From Achatina immaculata (taxonomy: Eukaryota > Mollusca > Gastropoda > Stylommatophora > Achatinidae), in contig CM019693.1 in NCBI GenBank assembly GCA_009760885.1, forward strand, positions 3,328,300 to 3,392,299: a stretch of 64,000 nt of DNA, given 5' to 3'. The position numbers were made by a program, and so were the translations under genes. Of the stretch, positions 20,918-34,125 are shown in pieces (within the stretch, counting starts at the first letter, position 1; every line of letters begins with the position of its first letter). The notes below the pieces were generated by a model. That model was not told the DNA's origin and ran no database searches. It saw only the letters and a list, made by a program, of their open reading frames with translations.

Positions 20918-22055
20918 TCTCTCTTTCTCTCTCTCTCTCTCTCAGAGAACCTTAAGTGCCCAGGGCACATGGGGCTTCCGCAGGGGTTTTCCACAAATGC
21001 CTGTCCTTCGCTTTTTTTTCTGCTCTTGCCCAGGTGTGCCCTCTATTGCCCAACATCCTCTTTGTTGTTCTTCTCCATTTCTCTTTTGGTCTACCCTTAC
21101 TTCTGTTCTCATGTGGTGTCCATCTTAGTACTTTTTTTTCGTAGTGAGTTGTCAGTCATTCGGAGCACATGTCCCAACCATCGCCAGCGTCTTTCCTCAA
21201 TAATTGTTGTCAGTGGTTTCATCTGCATTTCTGCTAATAAGATGTTATTTCTTATGGTGTTTGGCCAAAATATTTTTCTAATTCTTCGTAAACATTTAGT
21301 CTGGAAAGAATTCAACTTGTTTTCTATTGTTTTGGTGATTTTCCAGCATTCACTTCCATAGAGTAGTACACTTAGAATATTACTCTTAAATATCCTGATT
21401 TTCGTCTTCACGCTTATTTTTTTAGATTTCCATATAGTCTGCAGCTTAGCAAAAGCCTGGTTTTGCTCTAGTAAGTCTGCTGTTGATGTCCTCTGTGCTG
21501 TCTCCATTTTCTACTACTCTACTGCCAAGGTATACAAATTCATTGACCTCCTCCACTAACTTGCTGTTTACTCTGAGTACATTTCTGTTGTTCACATTTT
21601 GCTTCATTAACTTTGTCTTTCCTACGTTGATCTTTAGTCCTATGTTGTTTGCATTCTGAGTTAGCTTGTTTATTTTATCTTGCATATCTTTGTGGCTGCT
21701 TGATAGTAGACAAATGTCGTCTGCAAAGTCAATTCCTCCAGCACCGTGTCAAGGGTCCATTGTAATCCTCTCCGTTTATCTGATGTTGTCTCCTTCATTA
21801 ACCATTCCACTGCTAAGATAAATAATATTGGTGATAGTACACATCCCTGCTTCACTCCTGTTTGAAACCTAAAGCTTCTGGAGGTATGTTCTCCACAGAT
21901 CACTTTGCACTGAAAACCCTCGTATAGGGCTTTGATTACATTGACTATCTTATGGGGGAGGCCATGCCATCTTAGGATTTTCCACAGTGCATCTCTGTTG
22001 ACACTGTCAAAGGCTTTCTCAAAATCTATAAACATAGAACTGGGGTCTGGCCAGG
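20918..22055 (-). mobile_element. LINE fragment with reverse transcriptase (family E)
   Basis: In minus-strand order the RT begins with SSMFIDFEKAFDSVNRDALW, then TGVKQGCVLSPILFILA. After a frameshift near 21745 the catalytic motif DFADDICLLSS follows. Next come GLKINVGKTKLMKQNV and EFVYLGS. A second frameshift near 21450-21510 precedes LLYGSECWKITKTIENKLN and RRWRWLGHVLRM. The 3' end encodes a KTPAEAPCALGT-like end and runs into a GA/CT tract at 20918-20941. RT motifs from the first catalytic Asp region to FADD are present, but the N-terminal endonuclease is absent. The sister 3' end is at 28672-28875 (+). Inactive. Confidence 0.85.
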
Positions 22056-22450
22056 TCATTTGCCTGTAATGAGTTGTGTTGCTGGCGGCTCTGGAGTATG
22101 CGATGTGGTATCTGCTGTTCTTTGCCGCAGACATAGGTCTCTTGTGGCAATTTTCAGCTTCTGATATGGATGGTGTCTCAGCCTGTAATGTCCTGTTCTT
22201 AGTCGGAAGATTATCGCTTGATCATTTCTTGAGAGTTTGTCGTATTCATCAGCTATATTTGCTTTGGGGTGTTTTATTTTGTTCATTTGTCTTTATATAT
22301 GACTTTTAGTCTTTTGTTTGTTTGTTCATATGTTGTGCTTCTATCGTTTTGTTGCATTCTTCCTCCCTCTTTTGCCAGTCTGTCTGCCTCCTCATTTCCT
22401 TGGATGTTAACTGGGGGCGGGTACGACTGTTTAATTGAACATCGTGCTTG
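22056..22450 (-). mobile_element. RNase H-type LINE 3' fragment, abutting family E
   Basis: The minus strand carries NIQGNEEADRLAKEGGRMQQ (the last catalytic Asp region of RNase H) at about 22345-22405. After a frameshift comes DQAIIFRLRTGHYRLRHH and a degraded Cys-rich end. It stops where the RT of the next LINE starts (about 22055), in the same orientation. Confidence 0.75.
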
Positions 22451-24945
22451 CTAGAATGACATTTGAATTGTTTGAGGACGGTTACTTCCACAACGAAGAA
22501 TATCTTTGACTAGTTGTTAAGGATGCGGTAATGTTAACATTGGCGAGCCAGTGTTAAGAATTGTATCACTGTATACGCACACAAGCATATGTACATAATT
22601 TGCTTGAAGTCAACAGTTCATTAAGATCATAGTGTGCTGATGTTAAAGTCTAGGTCACAGATGATATCAGCATTTTTTAGGTTGAGGTTGTTGGGCTGGG
22701 GAAAGGGGGGGGGGACTTAGTGGAAATACAGACACATCGTGTATTGTTGTTCATTGTCACGCCCTTTGTTGTTCATGTAAATTGTTTAAAGAATAGCCGC
22801 TCTCGTTTTTTTTCCAGTTAGCTGACTTTTGCTAGGTAAGTGTAGTGCACGTACGTGGTCACGTGGTCTAGGATATATTTTCCGTGATTAACGGGCGGGG
22901 CAGCGGTAACACTGTTTGTTTGTTAATACCGCACCACACTCAAGAGGCAGTAAAACCGAGGTCTTAAAAGTATGTCGGGGCTGTATTCCTGAAGAACCCT
23001 GATGTGATTGGTAGGATAGAATTTGGCTCGGATAAAAATCATAACACTTCTACTTTATTCTGGCTCTGTTGGTGGGTGAGAAGTTTAAATCCCCCCACCC
23101 CCCGCACAAAAAAAAAGTCACAGACAGTCAAAGAAAACAAACAACGAGCGGAGCAGGACTGGGCAAGCAGAGGACACGATTTCATAAAATGAGAGCTAGC
23201 AGAAATGCATGACGAAGCTGTGGATCAACATAAGCATTGCAGTAAACATTTTATAATTGGAATGTGGAATATGATAGGGATAATTGAAAAAAAAAGATAG
23301 CAGGCACTCTAAGTAAATAAACATGAAGATCAGTGATAGCGCTAGGATTTGTTGAAACCAGTACAGCTACGCTACCTGTCGTATACCTGTTTTTCACCTT
23401 GTGTGAAATACTTTCTGAACCACCGGTTTTCTCATTACAGCATTCGGTACTTTGTACTTTCCCCCCCCTTTTTTTTTAAAATGTAGAATTAAACACAGTT
23501 TACAAACATCAGCGGAAAGTAAATGTTCGCGTGAAGTTTTTATTTCTTATCTTATTTGATGCGAGATTTAATCTTTACAAAATGTTCACATGCCAAAACC
23601 AAGTCAAAACTGGCTGGTTCTTCTGCAAGGAAATTACGCATCATCATCAGCCTGCTCTAGCAGATTTCGCTGTTTGTGTGTGTTTTTTAACTAGTTTTTT
23701 GATAATATAAACTGGCTATGGTAACCGACGACCCCCAAAAGTTTCGCTTTTTCTCGTTTGTAAATAATTTATCTTTAAAACACAATCGCCGAAAGATTAT
23801 AAATTATAAATATAATGGGCATAAATGAATTGAGATGGGACTTAAAGAGAAGAGAACTTTACAAAGGTTCATGATATCCCAAATCGAGTCTGAAATGAAA
23901 GATAGAAGTTAAATGAGGAAAAAAAAAACTTGCTGCAGTGAGAATCCTTAAGCAGGGCAAACCGCATTAAGTTAAATTATGTTTTAGAATTTATGTTTAT
24001 ATGACTTGTACAAAACTTCCACATTAGTACGAGTAGGTGAAGGAGAAAACAGTCAGCGATTAACATCATACCAGGACATATTTTAATTATAATGCGGGAA
24101 TATGAGTGTAACATCATGAGTGAGCAGTGAGTATAAAAGTTGCATATATTGTGAAGCAGAATATGTGTATAAAAAAGAATTGACAGTGGGGAAATACTAT
24201 GTAATGAGTCGTTTTCAACACAAGTATAAATATTGTAAATAAATACTATTGTATTGTTTAGTTACTCCTGTTTGGTATTGCTCAAACATTCTTTCTGTTA
24301 TACAGGCCGAACATAGTCTTTTTTATGATTTCAAAGATTTATCAGCACAAAAATGTCTATCATAGATACATGTGGGTTAAAACAAATTTTTTTTTTGCAA
24401 ATTTTATCTCAACTTGGCAGTTAAAAAAATCCTATTCGTTCAGTTCAACAATGTTCGCCGTTTGTTGCCCAGAGAAGTCAAAGAGACACTCGACTTCTTG
24501 CCATGCCAACATTTCTTTTGTCACCGTCGCTAAGGTATCCGTTGCCATTGCCTTCAGAGTATTAATATGCGGAACTAATGAAATGGAAACGTAGTTTTTA
24601 GTATATCTGCATAAAAAAAAAAATTCAGGAGGTGTAATGTCCCGTGAACGTGTTTGCCATTGTCTTGGGCCATCAATTACAATCCATCGTGATACAGTAA
24701 AACACAATGCGCTTTCTTCTTCACACCCACCATTTTGATATTGGTGATTGCAGCGCTACCTGTTTAAAAAAAATTGGCCCAAGGATTACCACAACGTTCT
24801 TGTTTCTATCTAGCGGTTTTTAAGATACACTTTGTTTCTTAATTAGCGAAGGACTTTGTAAGCAGGATATGATTTTTTTCTCAATTAGGGAAGGACTTTA
24901 TAATCACCCTTTACTTCTGCTGTTGGTCTTATAATTGCCATTGTA
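22451..24945. other. Unassigned intronic sequence
   Basis: About 2.5 kb without a recognisable element. It has homopolymers: a G-run at 22707-22716, C-rich sequence at 23092-23103, a C-run then T-run at 23461-23478, and an A-run at about 24613. No exon with homology was found. Confidence 0.45.
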
Positions 24946-24949
24946 TCAT

Positions 24950-25383
24950 GTCATATGTATGTTCCATCACTCCATGTCCTTTGTTGGCTTTCATTTAAGC
25001 AGTCACCGCTCAACACGCTCCGTGGCGTCTTGCAGGACAGCAACAAATTCTCTCCACCTCTCACGGTCTTCGGTCAGCCTTTGTATTGTGCCCCAGCTGT
25101 GCTGCATACTGCTTATTTCTGCTTCTACATTTCTCCTCTAGGTAGCCTTGGGTAGTCCTATCTTTCTTTTTCCCTCGGGTATCCATCTCATGGCTGTTTT
25201 AGCGACGTTGCTGGAGTCCTTTTGGAGCACATGACCATTTCCAGCGGTTTTGTGTGTGTGTGTTTTTTTTTTTTTAGCTGTTATGACATGCATATCTTCT
25301 AGTTCACATCGGGCGAGTCTGTGGCCAAATATGTGTATTGAAAGTACTAAAATCTCGTATGTTCTGGAACAGGTCTTTTCCAC
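24950..25383 (-). mobile_element. LINE 3' end (family F)
   Basis: The minus frame ends GNGHVLQKDSSNVAKTAMRWIPEGKRK, the standard LINE G-H-V-L-R region followed by a basic G-K-R-K stretch. It then passes through frame breaks to GTCTTGCAGGACAGCAACAA on the plus strand, which is shared with 51935-52190. Inactive. Confidence 0.75.
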
Positions 25384-26070
25384 GTAGTTATAGTTAAGGG
25401 GAAAATAGAAACTTGGAGGATAATTATTTGTTTAATATTTATTGTTATACCAGTTATAAAGTTGGCTTGCCACAACGGGGAATGTAAATAGCACGTTTCG
25501 AGATCTTCCGGTTCATGTAGAGGTCATCTAAAGTAGCATAAAAAGGCATATATGGAATTGTGATATGTGAAATCAATACTTCTGGATGCTGTGACGCATA
25601 ACCAGACCTATGCATAAAAAATCACAGCTTTATTTTGTCAACACTTCAGATAGACAAAGGTCACGAGGAGCACTGGAAGCTAACAACATTCTCAACACGT
25701 GATATTCGAATCCAAAAAAAATTTTTTTTTTGAAAGGTGGAGATAAACTGGGACATCCTGGAAGTAATCGGCCACTTCCATTATCTTTCACGCTCCGAAG
25801 TGGAATCCCCAAGGGATGAGCTTGGAAGCAGAGCTCCGAACCAGGCTAAGCAGAAAGCGAAGACAGACAAATCGACCTGCGCTTGAGTGAGAGGCCGGAG
25901 CAGGAAAATTAATGGAAGATCTTTGCTGACCGTGTAGACTGTTATTAAAATGTGTATCGCTAACGATGTAAGGTCTCAGTGGCAAATACGTTTTCTTTCT
26001 GATTTACGTCCATGATACCGCATTCTTTCAGAGTCCGCATAGTAGAGGTCTCTCGTCGGTGACAGTTCCG
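25384..26070. other. Unassigned intronic sequence
   Basis: No element or exon was recognised. It contains A- and T-runs near 25714-25732. Confidence 0.5.
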
Positions 26071-26074
26071 TATG

Positions 26075-26520
26075 AAAACTGAAATTTGTAAAATGCTGTA
26101 TCTTCTTTGTTTTACTGTATGGAGCAGAAAGCTGGAGAGAAAGATTAATGTAGCATAAGTTTGGTTCTACAGAAAACTATATGTACATATAACATGGAGA
26201 ATGAAAAGAACAAATGCACAAGATTTAGAACAGCTCCAAGTGCAGCGAGAACTTCTCAGAGAAATAAGATTAAAGAAAACAAAATACTTTGGCCATAGCA
26301 AAAATACTTTGGACATAACAATCTCTTGAAAAGCACACTAGAAGGAAAAGTGGAAGGAAAAATAGGAAGAGGCAGGCATAGATGTAGATGGGAAGATAAC
26401 ATACGAGAATGGACAAGAAGGAAACAGCTTGGCCGAATGTACCATCAAGGCGAAGGAGCGAGGAAACTGGAGATTCATTACCGTCAACTTTCGCTCTGAA
26501 GAAGGCGCCTAGTAATGATG
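26075..26520 (+). mobile_element. LINE ORF2 C-terminal fragment
   Basis: The plus strand shows an L-L-Y-G-A-E-S-W-like start (LLYCFTVWS), then VHITWRMKRTNAQDLEQLQV and RELLREIRLKKTKYFGH. Next come a G-R-G-R-like basic region, REWTRRK and KERGNWRF, ending near GTAATGATGATGAT (26511-26524). This is the usual end of such LINEs with a GAT tail. Frameshifts and stops are present. Confidence 0.8.
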
Positions 26521-26529
26521 ATGATCAGT

Positions 26530-27440
26530 ATGAAAAATTAAAAGAAAACATTCAATGTGCCCTCAGTGATAATGACGAGAATATGCCAAAGAGAAGGAAA
26601 AGCAGTCTTGGATTTTCTGACCACACTTTGAAAATAGCGATTTAGCAATAGCTGAGTCATGTTGATTAATAAACTACTTGTATTGTTGTTATTAGTTTGA
26701 TTGTCAAGGTTAGCACACCCGTTCTCACAAGTCCCATCTCTCTCTGTACCACCGTGTCGATTTGTGGCCCATAGTTTTTACATTGCGCCTAGGAAATAAA
26801 ACGGTAAACATTGAAACAGATTCCGGTTTAGATTTCTTTGAAGAAGGAAATAAGATTTTACATTTTATCATAAAATAACGGCGGGTTTCTGGCACTTTCG
26901 TGATCATATTGTTATTCTATCAAGTTACATAGTAAAATATTGAGCCAGGTGAGGTGGTGACGTAGTATACACAATGAGATGATTTACGATAAGAACCCGT
27001 TTGCTGTTTTCATGGATTGTCATTTACATTCCTGACCTCATGGTGCTGGGTAAATTATATTTGCATATTTATGTTTGTTGTACGTGCTCAGGAGATCCCG
27101 ACAGCATTGTCGAGTAGGTTTTTACAGTGAAAGCTCGGCAGAGAAGGGTTTTCTTGCAGAGCTAGGTGCGAGATGAACCGGCCAGTATTACACGGGGTAC
27201 ATTATTAGAGGAAGGGGTGGAAAAATACATGTTTTGTAAAGATTTCGATTGCCCAACGAACTGGGTATAAGGTATGACTGCCAGTATCGCTATACGCACG
27301 CTACAAAGAACTTAAAAAAACATACATACATCTTTCATATTCTTTGTTCGTTTGCCCATCGACTGTATATGTAGAACTGTTACTTCAGTGAAGTGCGCTC
27401 TGTTCATTGGAAAAGTGCGAGGACGTACAGTGAAAATAAT
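26530..27440. other. Unassigned intronic sequence
   Basis: No recognised features apart from short A-runs. Confidence 0.5.
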
Positions 27441-27444
27441 TACT

Positions 27445-27760
27445 TCTTCTTCTTCTTGCCAGTGCTGCGAAGGTGTTGAGGCACAGCATCGTGTCGGTAT
27501 TGGAGCGGGTTATGGCAGCTATTGTTTTTTTAGAAGTCCCGGAGTGCTGCTAATAAGCAGGGAGTGTGCAGTACTTCTTTAGCAGACTTGACCGTCGTGG
27601 GACTGTGGCGATCCATGTCCCGTTAGCCAGATTAGGCCTTTTACTCGAAGTACCAGCGGGGAAATGGGACAGAGTCCTGGTTAGATGTGGTTCCCCAACC
27701 CAGACGCTGACGTATAAGCTATGGGTCTTTGATTACTAAAACGGACAACGTATCCGCCCT
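27445..27760 (-). mobile_element. Family A SINE-like element, copy 2
   Basis: The left tail is TTCTTCTTCTTCTTG (27446-27460), a GAA tail on the sense (minus) strand. Next come GTTGAGGCACAGCATCGTGT, GGAGCGGGTTATGGCAGC and CCCGTTAGCCAGATTAGGCC, ending near AAAACGGACAACGTATCC. This is the copy with the clearest LINE-type tail. Confidence 0.8.
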
Positions 27761-28671
27761 CTCCCCCCCCCCCCCACAAAAATATATGTATATGACACAG
27801 TATCCAGGTATGTTTATCAGCAATTGAGATCTTGATTATTGTGAAGAGAGTAAACAGAACAACTCTGCTATTCATTGAAATAGAGCTTCACAGAGAGGCG
27901 AAAAGTATCTTAACGTTTTATCTGAAATGACTGAGGTTTAAAAAAAATACAGGGCAAAAAGTTTATCAGAAAAAAGAATTCTTGATGTTTGTTTTCTTAG
28001 CTGTGTGTCCAGAGTTTGCCTGGGCGCCTGTGAGTGAGAGGTCTACTGAACATTGCACGTTTAGAAGAAGCTGTGTCTCATCCGGTATCCGGGCCAGGTG
28101 GACGCGCTCTCCACCTTGTCTTCAGTGAGAATGCATGGCGGTGTCCGAAATAATATAATCAGACGAACATAATCCTCCAACTGAAGTAGCTTAGTGGAAG
28201 CTTTGAACAAAACCTTTGTAAAAAACAACAACAAAAACTATATACATTGGTCATAGTACATTAATGTGATCAGTAAGTTATAGAAATGACAGTAATAAAT
28301 ATTCTATAAAGAGCTCCTACTAGTATAGGAAGTTAGAAACCAAACCAGGCAATATTTAGTTCAATCTCTATATATTGGCCATTTCTGGTTGAAAAAATTC
28401 TGCCCTAGTGGAAGCCCTGATGGCTCAGTGGAGGTTTTAACCACGCTTATTGCCTCTGAACATTGCCGTTGAATAATCATTATTTCAGAATTTCATTTTG
28501 ATTTGATTTATTGGTGCCATGTCCCTAAGAATGAAATATTGGTTGCTTTTTTGTGAATGTTTAGACAGAGTTGTCTACTTCAGTTTCTCGTGGGTGCAGT
28601 CTTGCTTCAAGATGCAGCTGCTCTTGAACGTGCTGGTGAGGTTTTGTTTGTGTTTTTGATATGATGGTTAT
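27761..28671. other. Mostly unassigned, with one possible tRNA-like head
   Basis: A C-run lies at 27763-27774. CCCTGATGGCTCAGTGGAGG at 28419-28438 is an exact A-box-like stretch, but no B-box follows at the right distance, so a SINE call would be weak. Confidence 0.4.
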
Positions 28672-28875
28672 ACTTATATTACTTGTAGTGCCGAAGGAAA
28701 GCAGGAGTAAGGGAGGACTGAAGGAGACATGGAGAACAACAGAGAGGATATTGAGTAATAAAAGGCTTGAGCAGAAGCGGAAAAAAAGGCAGCGTTTATG
28801 GAAAACCCTTGCGGAAGTTCCATGTGCCCTAGGCACCTAAAGGTTGAGAGGGAGAGAGGGAGAGGGAGGGAGAGA
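28672..28875 (+). mobile_element. LINE family E 3' end with GA tail
   Basis: The frame runs through RLEQKRKKRQRLWKTLAEVP and CALGT-stop, then a (GA)-rich tail (28847-28880). AACCCTTGCGGAAGTTCCAT and GTGCCCTAGGCACCT are the sense counterpart of 20943-20995 on the minus strand. Confidence 0.8.
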
Positions 28876-28879
28876 GAGC

Positions 28880-29550
28880 CGAAGTATCCATTAAGTAAAG
28901 CAGACAAGGACAGTACATGTTAAACACAGTGCCAGACAGAGCCACTGTTTGGCTTCTATGTTCTTACTTGTTTTATTAGTAGACATAAGAAGAGAGTCCG
29001 GCATATTTTAACAGCTGCAGTAGATTTTGAAGCATTTTTCGTGGTCCATGGCTACGCCGGTAGATTTCTAAATACATTAGTTATGTTATTTGTTACTTAT
29101 CAGCGTGTGTTACTCATATCGGAAAGATGTTTTGAATTGAGAGCGAGTCACATGTGGCAACGTTCGCTGTTATTGATTACAGTGTATTTATTCTAGCTTC
29201 AGATACGAATGTTTGCGCATACTTGGACTCTTCTTTGTGTAAGAGTCAGAACAGCACATCCCTAGGGATAGTTGCGAAATCCTCGTCTAGACATCAAAGA
29301 AAGCAAGTAGATAGGAGTATGAGAGGAGGGGGAATTGAATAGATTTTCGGTGCAGATGTCCATAGCTTGTAGCAACAGAACGATGCTGATGTGGCAGAAA
29401 ATGAAGATACTTTTGTGTGAGTGCTCCTTGCAACAGTTCATGCCATGGGAGCGGACATTTGTTGACTTATCCATTGATGAAATTTTTTTGTGACTAAAAA
29501 AAAATGGGGGTGTTTTATTTATTTAACTGAGACTTTTCGTCTCAGAGTAA
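28880..29550. other. Unassigned intronic sequence
   Basis: No recognised element. Short frames lack domains. Confidence 0.5.
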
Positions 29551-29553
29551 GGG

Positions 29554-29700
29554 CAGTGTTTCTCAACATTTTTTTTCCCTCCTTGTACTTCCCATTACCT
29601 TCTGTATGTGTTGTGTTGTTATTATTTTTAAAAATCGTTGCTTACGGCTTTTAGTCGTCGCTCTTTAAAACTCGGCGCGGCCCATTCTTTTGCCAGTGGA
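29554..29700. mobile_element. hAT-like terminus (fragment)
   Basis: CAGTGTTTCTCAACATTTTT followed by a T/C-rich stretch is the classic terminal sequence of many hAT elements. No matching right end was found. A similar terminus occurs at 50738. Confidence 0.45.
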
Positions 29701-32570
29701 TTATGTTTAGGTTATGGGTATCAGAGCGTCATCTTCACATAATTGCAGGCTCTTTCTTTGCTCCTCGTGTGTGTATATGTGATATAAGCTTTTTGGTTGT
29801 TTTTTTTAAGTAGAAATTTGCACGAGAACTTGGAATTTATGAAATTGCACTTGTAGATTCGATAAAACTGTATTTTACACTATATTTTTTAAATTGTATA
29901 ATAAATTACCAAAGTGAGACAGTCACGTCACCTGTGCGTGACATACAACTTTCGGAAAGAAATTATAAACAACTTGACATTATAAATTATTCATGTAAAG
30001 TACGAAGCACGCCTGCGACACGAATAACCCCGGGGTTTTGTTCCTTTATGAGTACTTAAAAAACCAATTTTTTTTTTAGTCGTGTCACTTGGCACTTATC
30101 TTTCTTAGTTATTTATCGTCTCTCAAAAGTATGTTACATTTCATTATATAGCATAAAATATATAGTGATATTTATGATTCTGCATCACTGAAATAGTTAC
30201 GTACCAGTGGACATCGTGGATATACCAACGGGTATCGTAAGCATACCAGTGGGTATCGTGAGCATCCATATACTCTTTTCTCTCTCTCTCCCCCCCCCCA
30301 ATCTTTAAAAGGGGGAAAAAAGAGAAAACAGACACGAGCAAGAAGATCACGTCTTTTGAGATTCGATGCCTTCAGAACATCTCAAAGAATGAGAGGAGCA
30401 ATAAAAGCGGCTTAAAAGAATTGGACGTGGATGACAGCAGGTTCCCTAGCTTCTTCAAGACAAGAAAAGTATGTAGAGAGAACAGTGTTAGGAGGGGAGG
30501 GGGGCGAAGAGAGCATGAGCTCGAGATATCACTAACACTCTAAGCACGACACTCATTGAAGCAGTCATCCTGGATAGACAGCGAGACATTTTCAGATTGG
30601 CTGTCCAAAAAAAAAAAGCGACGCTATACGAGGGGCAGGCGACATAAATGATTGATTGATTGATTAGATTAGATTAAAAGAGATTAGATTAGATTAGACC
30701 TGAGACCCGCTGCAGTCGTGTGAGCATGTAGTGATGCGGATTTTGTGTCCGCGTGTCACTAAATATGCGTTTTACTTTATTTCCGTTACAAAAGCAGAGA
30801 AATTGTATGCGTCCGATGTTGTTTCAAGAAAAGGGCAGCAGGAATAGAGGGGAAAAGATTTCTGTTGTTAGTGATGTACATTGTACGTGTTTAATACAAC
30901 GCTACTATTACATTTTATGTTGGTGTAAGTAATGTTAATATGATACCCATCCTCTTTCTCTTCTTCTTCTCCTGCTTTCTATCCATCTTCTTCTCTCCTT
31001 CCCTTTCTTCTCTCCTTCGCTCCCTCCCTCCCGTTGTTTTCATTCAGACACAGAATTCCTATGGGAGAAAGATCTTGTATATTCCTATCGATATATTCCC
31101 AGCCATCATAGAGATCTCTCAGTACAAAATGTTTCTCATTGACATTTAGAGTAGTTTGTATGTACATTCTAGTCGTGATCCGCCGGCCCTGCTTATAACG
31201 TCATCGGCATGTCACGTAATCAGGTACTCAGTATTTTAGCTTTCTTCTTGCTATTTATCAGCTTTTTAAAGGAATTATTAAGAAAATAACAAGCTATCCG
31301 GGTGTGTCTGTCTGTCTGTCTCTGTCTCTGCCAGAGTTGAACACTTTTTTTGTTTCTTAAATCATGTCTTAACTCCCACAGAATCAGCACTTTGACAGAT
31401 TCAGTGATCATTGCACATTTGCCTTCTCCTTTCTTGTGATCTCATTCAACTCGCTTCTGTTGTTGATCATCCATATACTGCCTGCCACAGTTTTTCAGTT
31501 TTACTTCATAGTTTTTTTTTTTTCATTTCTGCGTAATAAATATTGTGATATTTTGTGTACCCTTGTTTTCCTTGCATTGTTTTCGTGTAATTCATAACGT
31601 AAAATCAGGTTCTTTTTGAGCAGTTAAGAAGGGACGCATTTTTGTCATTATATATACAGTCACACAAACGTACGATGTAGCACAAGGATTTCAGCTTAAG
31701 GAGAGAATATAGATGTTACGCTCGACTTGATCTTTGGGTAAGGAAATGAAAGGAGGAGGGGAGGGAAAAAAGGGAGTTCTGCTGGATTGCTTTTCCTCCA
31801 AGATTTGCTCCGTCAGGTTTGTTTAAACTACGGGTTATTTATTGTCAGGGGGGAAAAAACCAGTGTTCAGCGTTCTGCTTTCATTTAAAAAATGTTCCTT
31901 TAATTATGGAGAGGTTATCATGATTTTTTTTCTTTTTGCTGCGGTTTGGAAACGAAATGAACTTGTAAAGTGATGGTACCGATGATACTTGCATTATTTA
32001 CTGTACAAGGTATGTCATTCTGCGGGAATATTCTCTCCCCCTCCCCCGGTCCTTATTTCTGCGTATTAGATTATCGCGGAGCAGCGTATGTTGGTTATGT
32101 TTGAGATAATTTCTGGCTGCGTATCTTGACCTCTCTCACGTTCTCTGTGGAGGGCCGTGATGCGAGCACCGCTTTAACGTAGTCAGAAATAGCTTCTGAC
32201 TTTTGATTATTTATTCATTTATGCAGGCAACATGTTTTTTACAGCATATACTCTCTCCCGCCTTTTTCTCCGGTTTCTGGCAAGGCAGACACAAAGAAAC
32301 CAGTTTCAATACTTGTTACCAGTAAAAGTGGTAAAAATGCTCGTATAGATAAACTACAAAAATACACATGAACAAAGAACACGTAGCAGATACTCCGAAA
32401 ATCCTATTTTAAAGCTGAACAGACCAAAAAAAAGTCAGTGTTCCCTCAGGAATAATTCAGCGTAAGCAAAAATATTTTTACATGAATAATAATTTATGTA
32501 CTCTGAGAATTTATGACCACGAAGTTTCAGTTTTAATGTGAATAACGTAAAAAGTCGGTGTCTTTACTGA
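29701..32570. other. Mostly unassigned; GATT repeats
   Basis: 30640-30700 holds (GATT)n then (GATTA)n runs. The preceding 30560-30640 could be the end of a decayed LINE with a GATT tail, but the match is weak. 30955-31035 is pyrimidine-rich (TTCTTCTTCTCC type). 31300-31330 has TCTGTCTGTCTC. No exon was recognised. Confidence 0.4.
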
Positions 32571-32575
32571 ACAAC

Positions 32576-32577
<2 letters not shown>

Positions 32578-32618
<41 letters not shown>

Positions 32619-32648
32619 TATACATATACATATATATATACATATACA
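32578..32648. repeat. (TA)n microsatellite with ACATATATATAC variants
   Basis: Pure TA run of about 15 units followed by CATATATATACATATACAT variants. Confidence 0.95.
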
Positions 32649-32669
32649 GTAACCGTGCGTTAAAAAAAT

Positions 32670-33044
32670 GTGATCACGGACCCGCTTAACTTAGAGGGAA
32701 CATTGCAACAGATCCAAGTTGTCAGGCACCAAACAGCGCTTTACAGATTACAAGCCCATCTACATAAACTAAATACCTACCAAACCCAGCTCCGCTTGCA
32801 CTTGTCAGAACGGTTTTTAGACACCAGAGCACATCTCGAAAACCCTGCGTTCTCTACAGAGTCCAAACCAAACCCTAGAGGTCTAGGAAAACATGGACAG
32901 GAAAATTGTGGTGCATGCATGAAGAACTCTGTAGACTATGATAGGATTCATAGTATCAGACCAGTCGCCGCGTCTAGACATCTGCAGGCACCGAACGTAG
33001 AAGCAGTACGTACGTATGTATGTGGACTCCCAAACTATGCGTGA
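32670..33044 (+). pseudogene. 124-codon frame, possibly a decayed LINE RNase H C-terminus
   Basis: An open frame after a TA microsatellite. VRHQTALYRLQAHLHKLNT vaguely resembles the F-R-L-R-T-G-H-x-R-L segment downstream of RNase H in I-type LINEs. The rest has no clear cysteine pattern. The 5' microsatellite and lack of splice sites make a host exon unlikely. Low certainty. Confidence 0.3.
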
Positions 33045-33049
33045 AAATA

Positions 33050-34125
33050 ACAGTGCTGTGTGTTTGAATAAACGAGTCAGCCCCATAACATTACAGTTCA
33101 GAGGGGGAAACAAAGTGGTGAAACATTTAAAAGAAAAAAAAAACCCTTTAAACTGACAGAACTGCATATTTTCCGGACATTATTATGGTGATTATTACTA
33201 TTATTATTATGATTGCTCTGTTTAATAATATTATTTTGCGTTTTGATCGATGACTTGTCTCACGTCGTTGAATGTAATATCGGCCAGGACAGGCGAAACT
33301 TAAGTTTTTGCAGTACTCTATATTCTGTGAAAAACTACATTTGCGTTTATAATAGAGCACGAAAAGGCTGAATTGGTGTCGCACATAAATGACAGTTAGA
33401 TGTTCTTTCTTATAAGCAAAGTTGGAAAGCACTGGCGTATGTCGTGGACGGTGTTATTTACTACGCCCTGAAGGGTTAGAGAGCCTTATATAAAACAGCT
33501 GGATAAAAAAAGTGGCCAGTTTCTGCAGCCTTTTATTTATAAGTTAGCAAAGCTGTCCTCCCCCGCCTGCTATTGATTATATTTTCTCTTTGAACATTTG
33601 ATCAATGCTGCCGTTTTTCATTTCGTTTCTCAGATGAAGCGCGCTTTTTTGTCTTTTCACTAACGAAGGCAAAAATCAGTTAGACCCGGATAGCAGAATG
33701 CAACAGAAATGTTATATACTTTATATAATAGGCATAGGCTAAGGTTAGCGTGAAATATGGCGGTGAATGTAACTGTAAATACACAAACCGCGCTGCAGTG
33801 GATAAATGTATGTTTTAACACTGTCAGCCTACAAACATGGTTGCCCATGCGCACTGATATACCATACTTTAACCCAAAAGATTATACGTTTTATTTTTTA
33901 GTACTTGGGAACATTTACATAGCGCCCTATCTGCAGAGTTTTTCAGGTGTATAATTCTACTTGGTTGTCGAACGCATTACTCCGTGTACAGCAGTTATGG
34001 TGAGTCATGTTGCTGGGCAACGGAATTTGGCTGAATATTTTTTTCTTATGAATCTAGAAATCCTTGTGCACCACGGGAGCTCACGTTTTACAGCTTTCTT
34101 AAATATGTTGAATCTGATACGGAGA
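33050..34125. other. Unassigned intronic sequence
   Basis: Includes a TTATTATTATTATTATTATG-like stretch (33185-33212). No element was recognised. Confidence 0.5.

Noticed and set aside
28419..28470. SINE head from an exact A-box-like CTGATGGCTCAGTGG
   Set aside because: No B-box follows at tRNA-like distance, and no body is shared with other copies.
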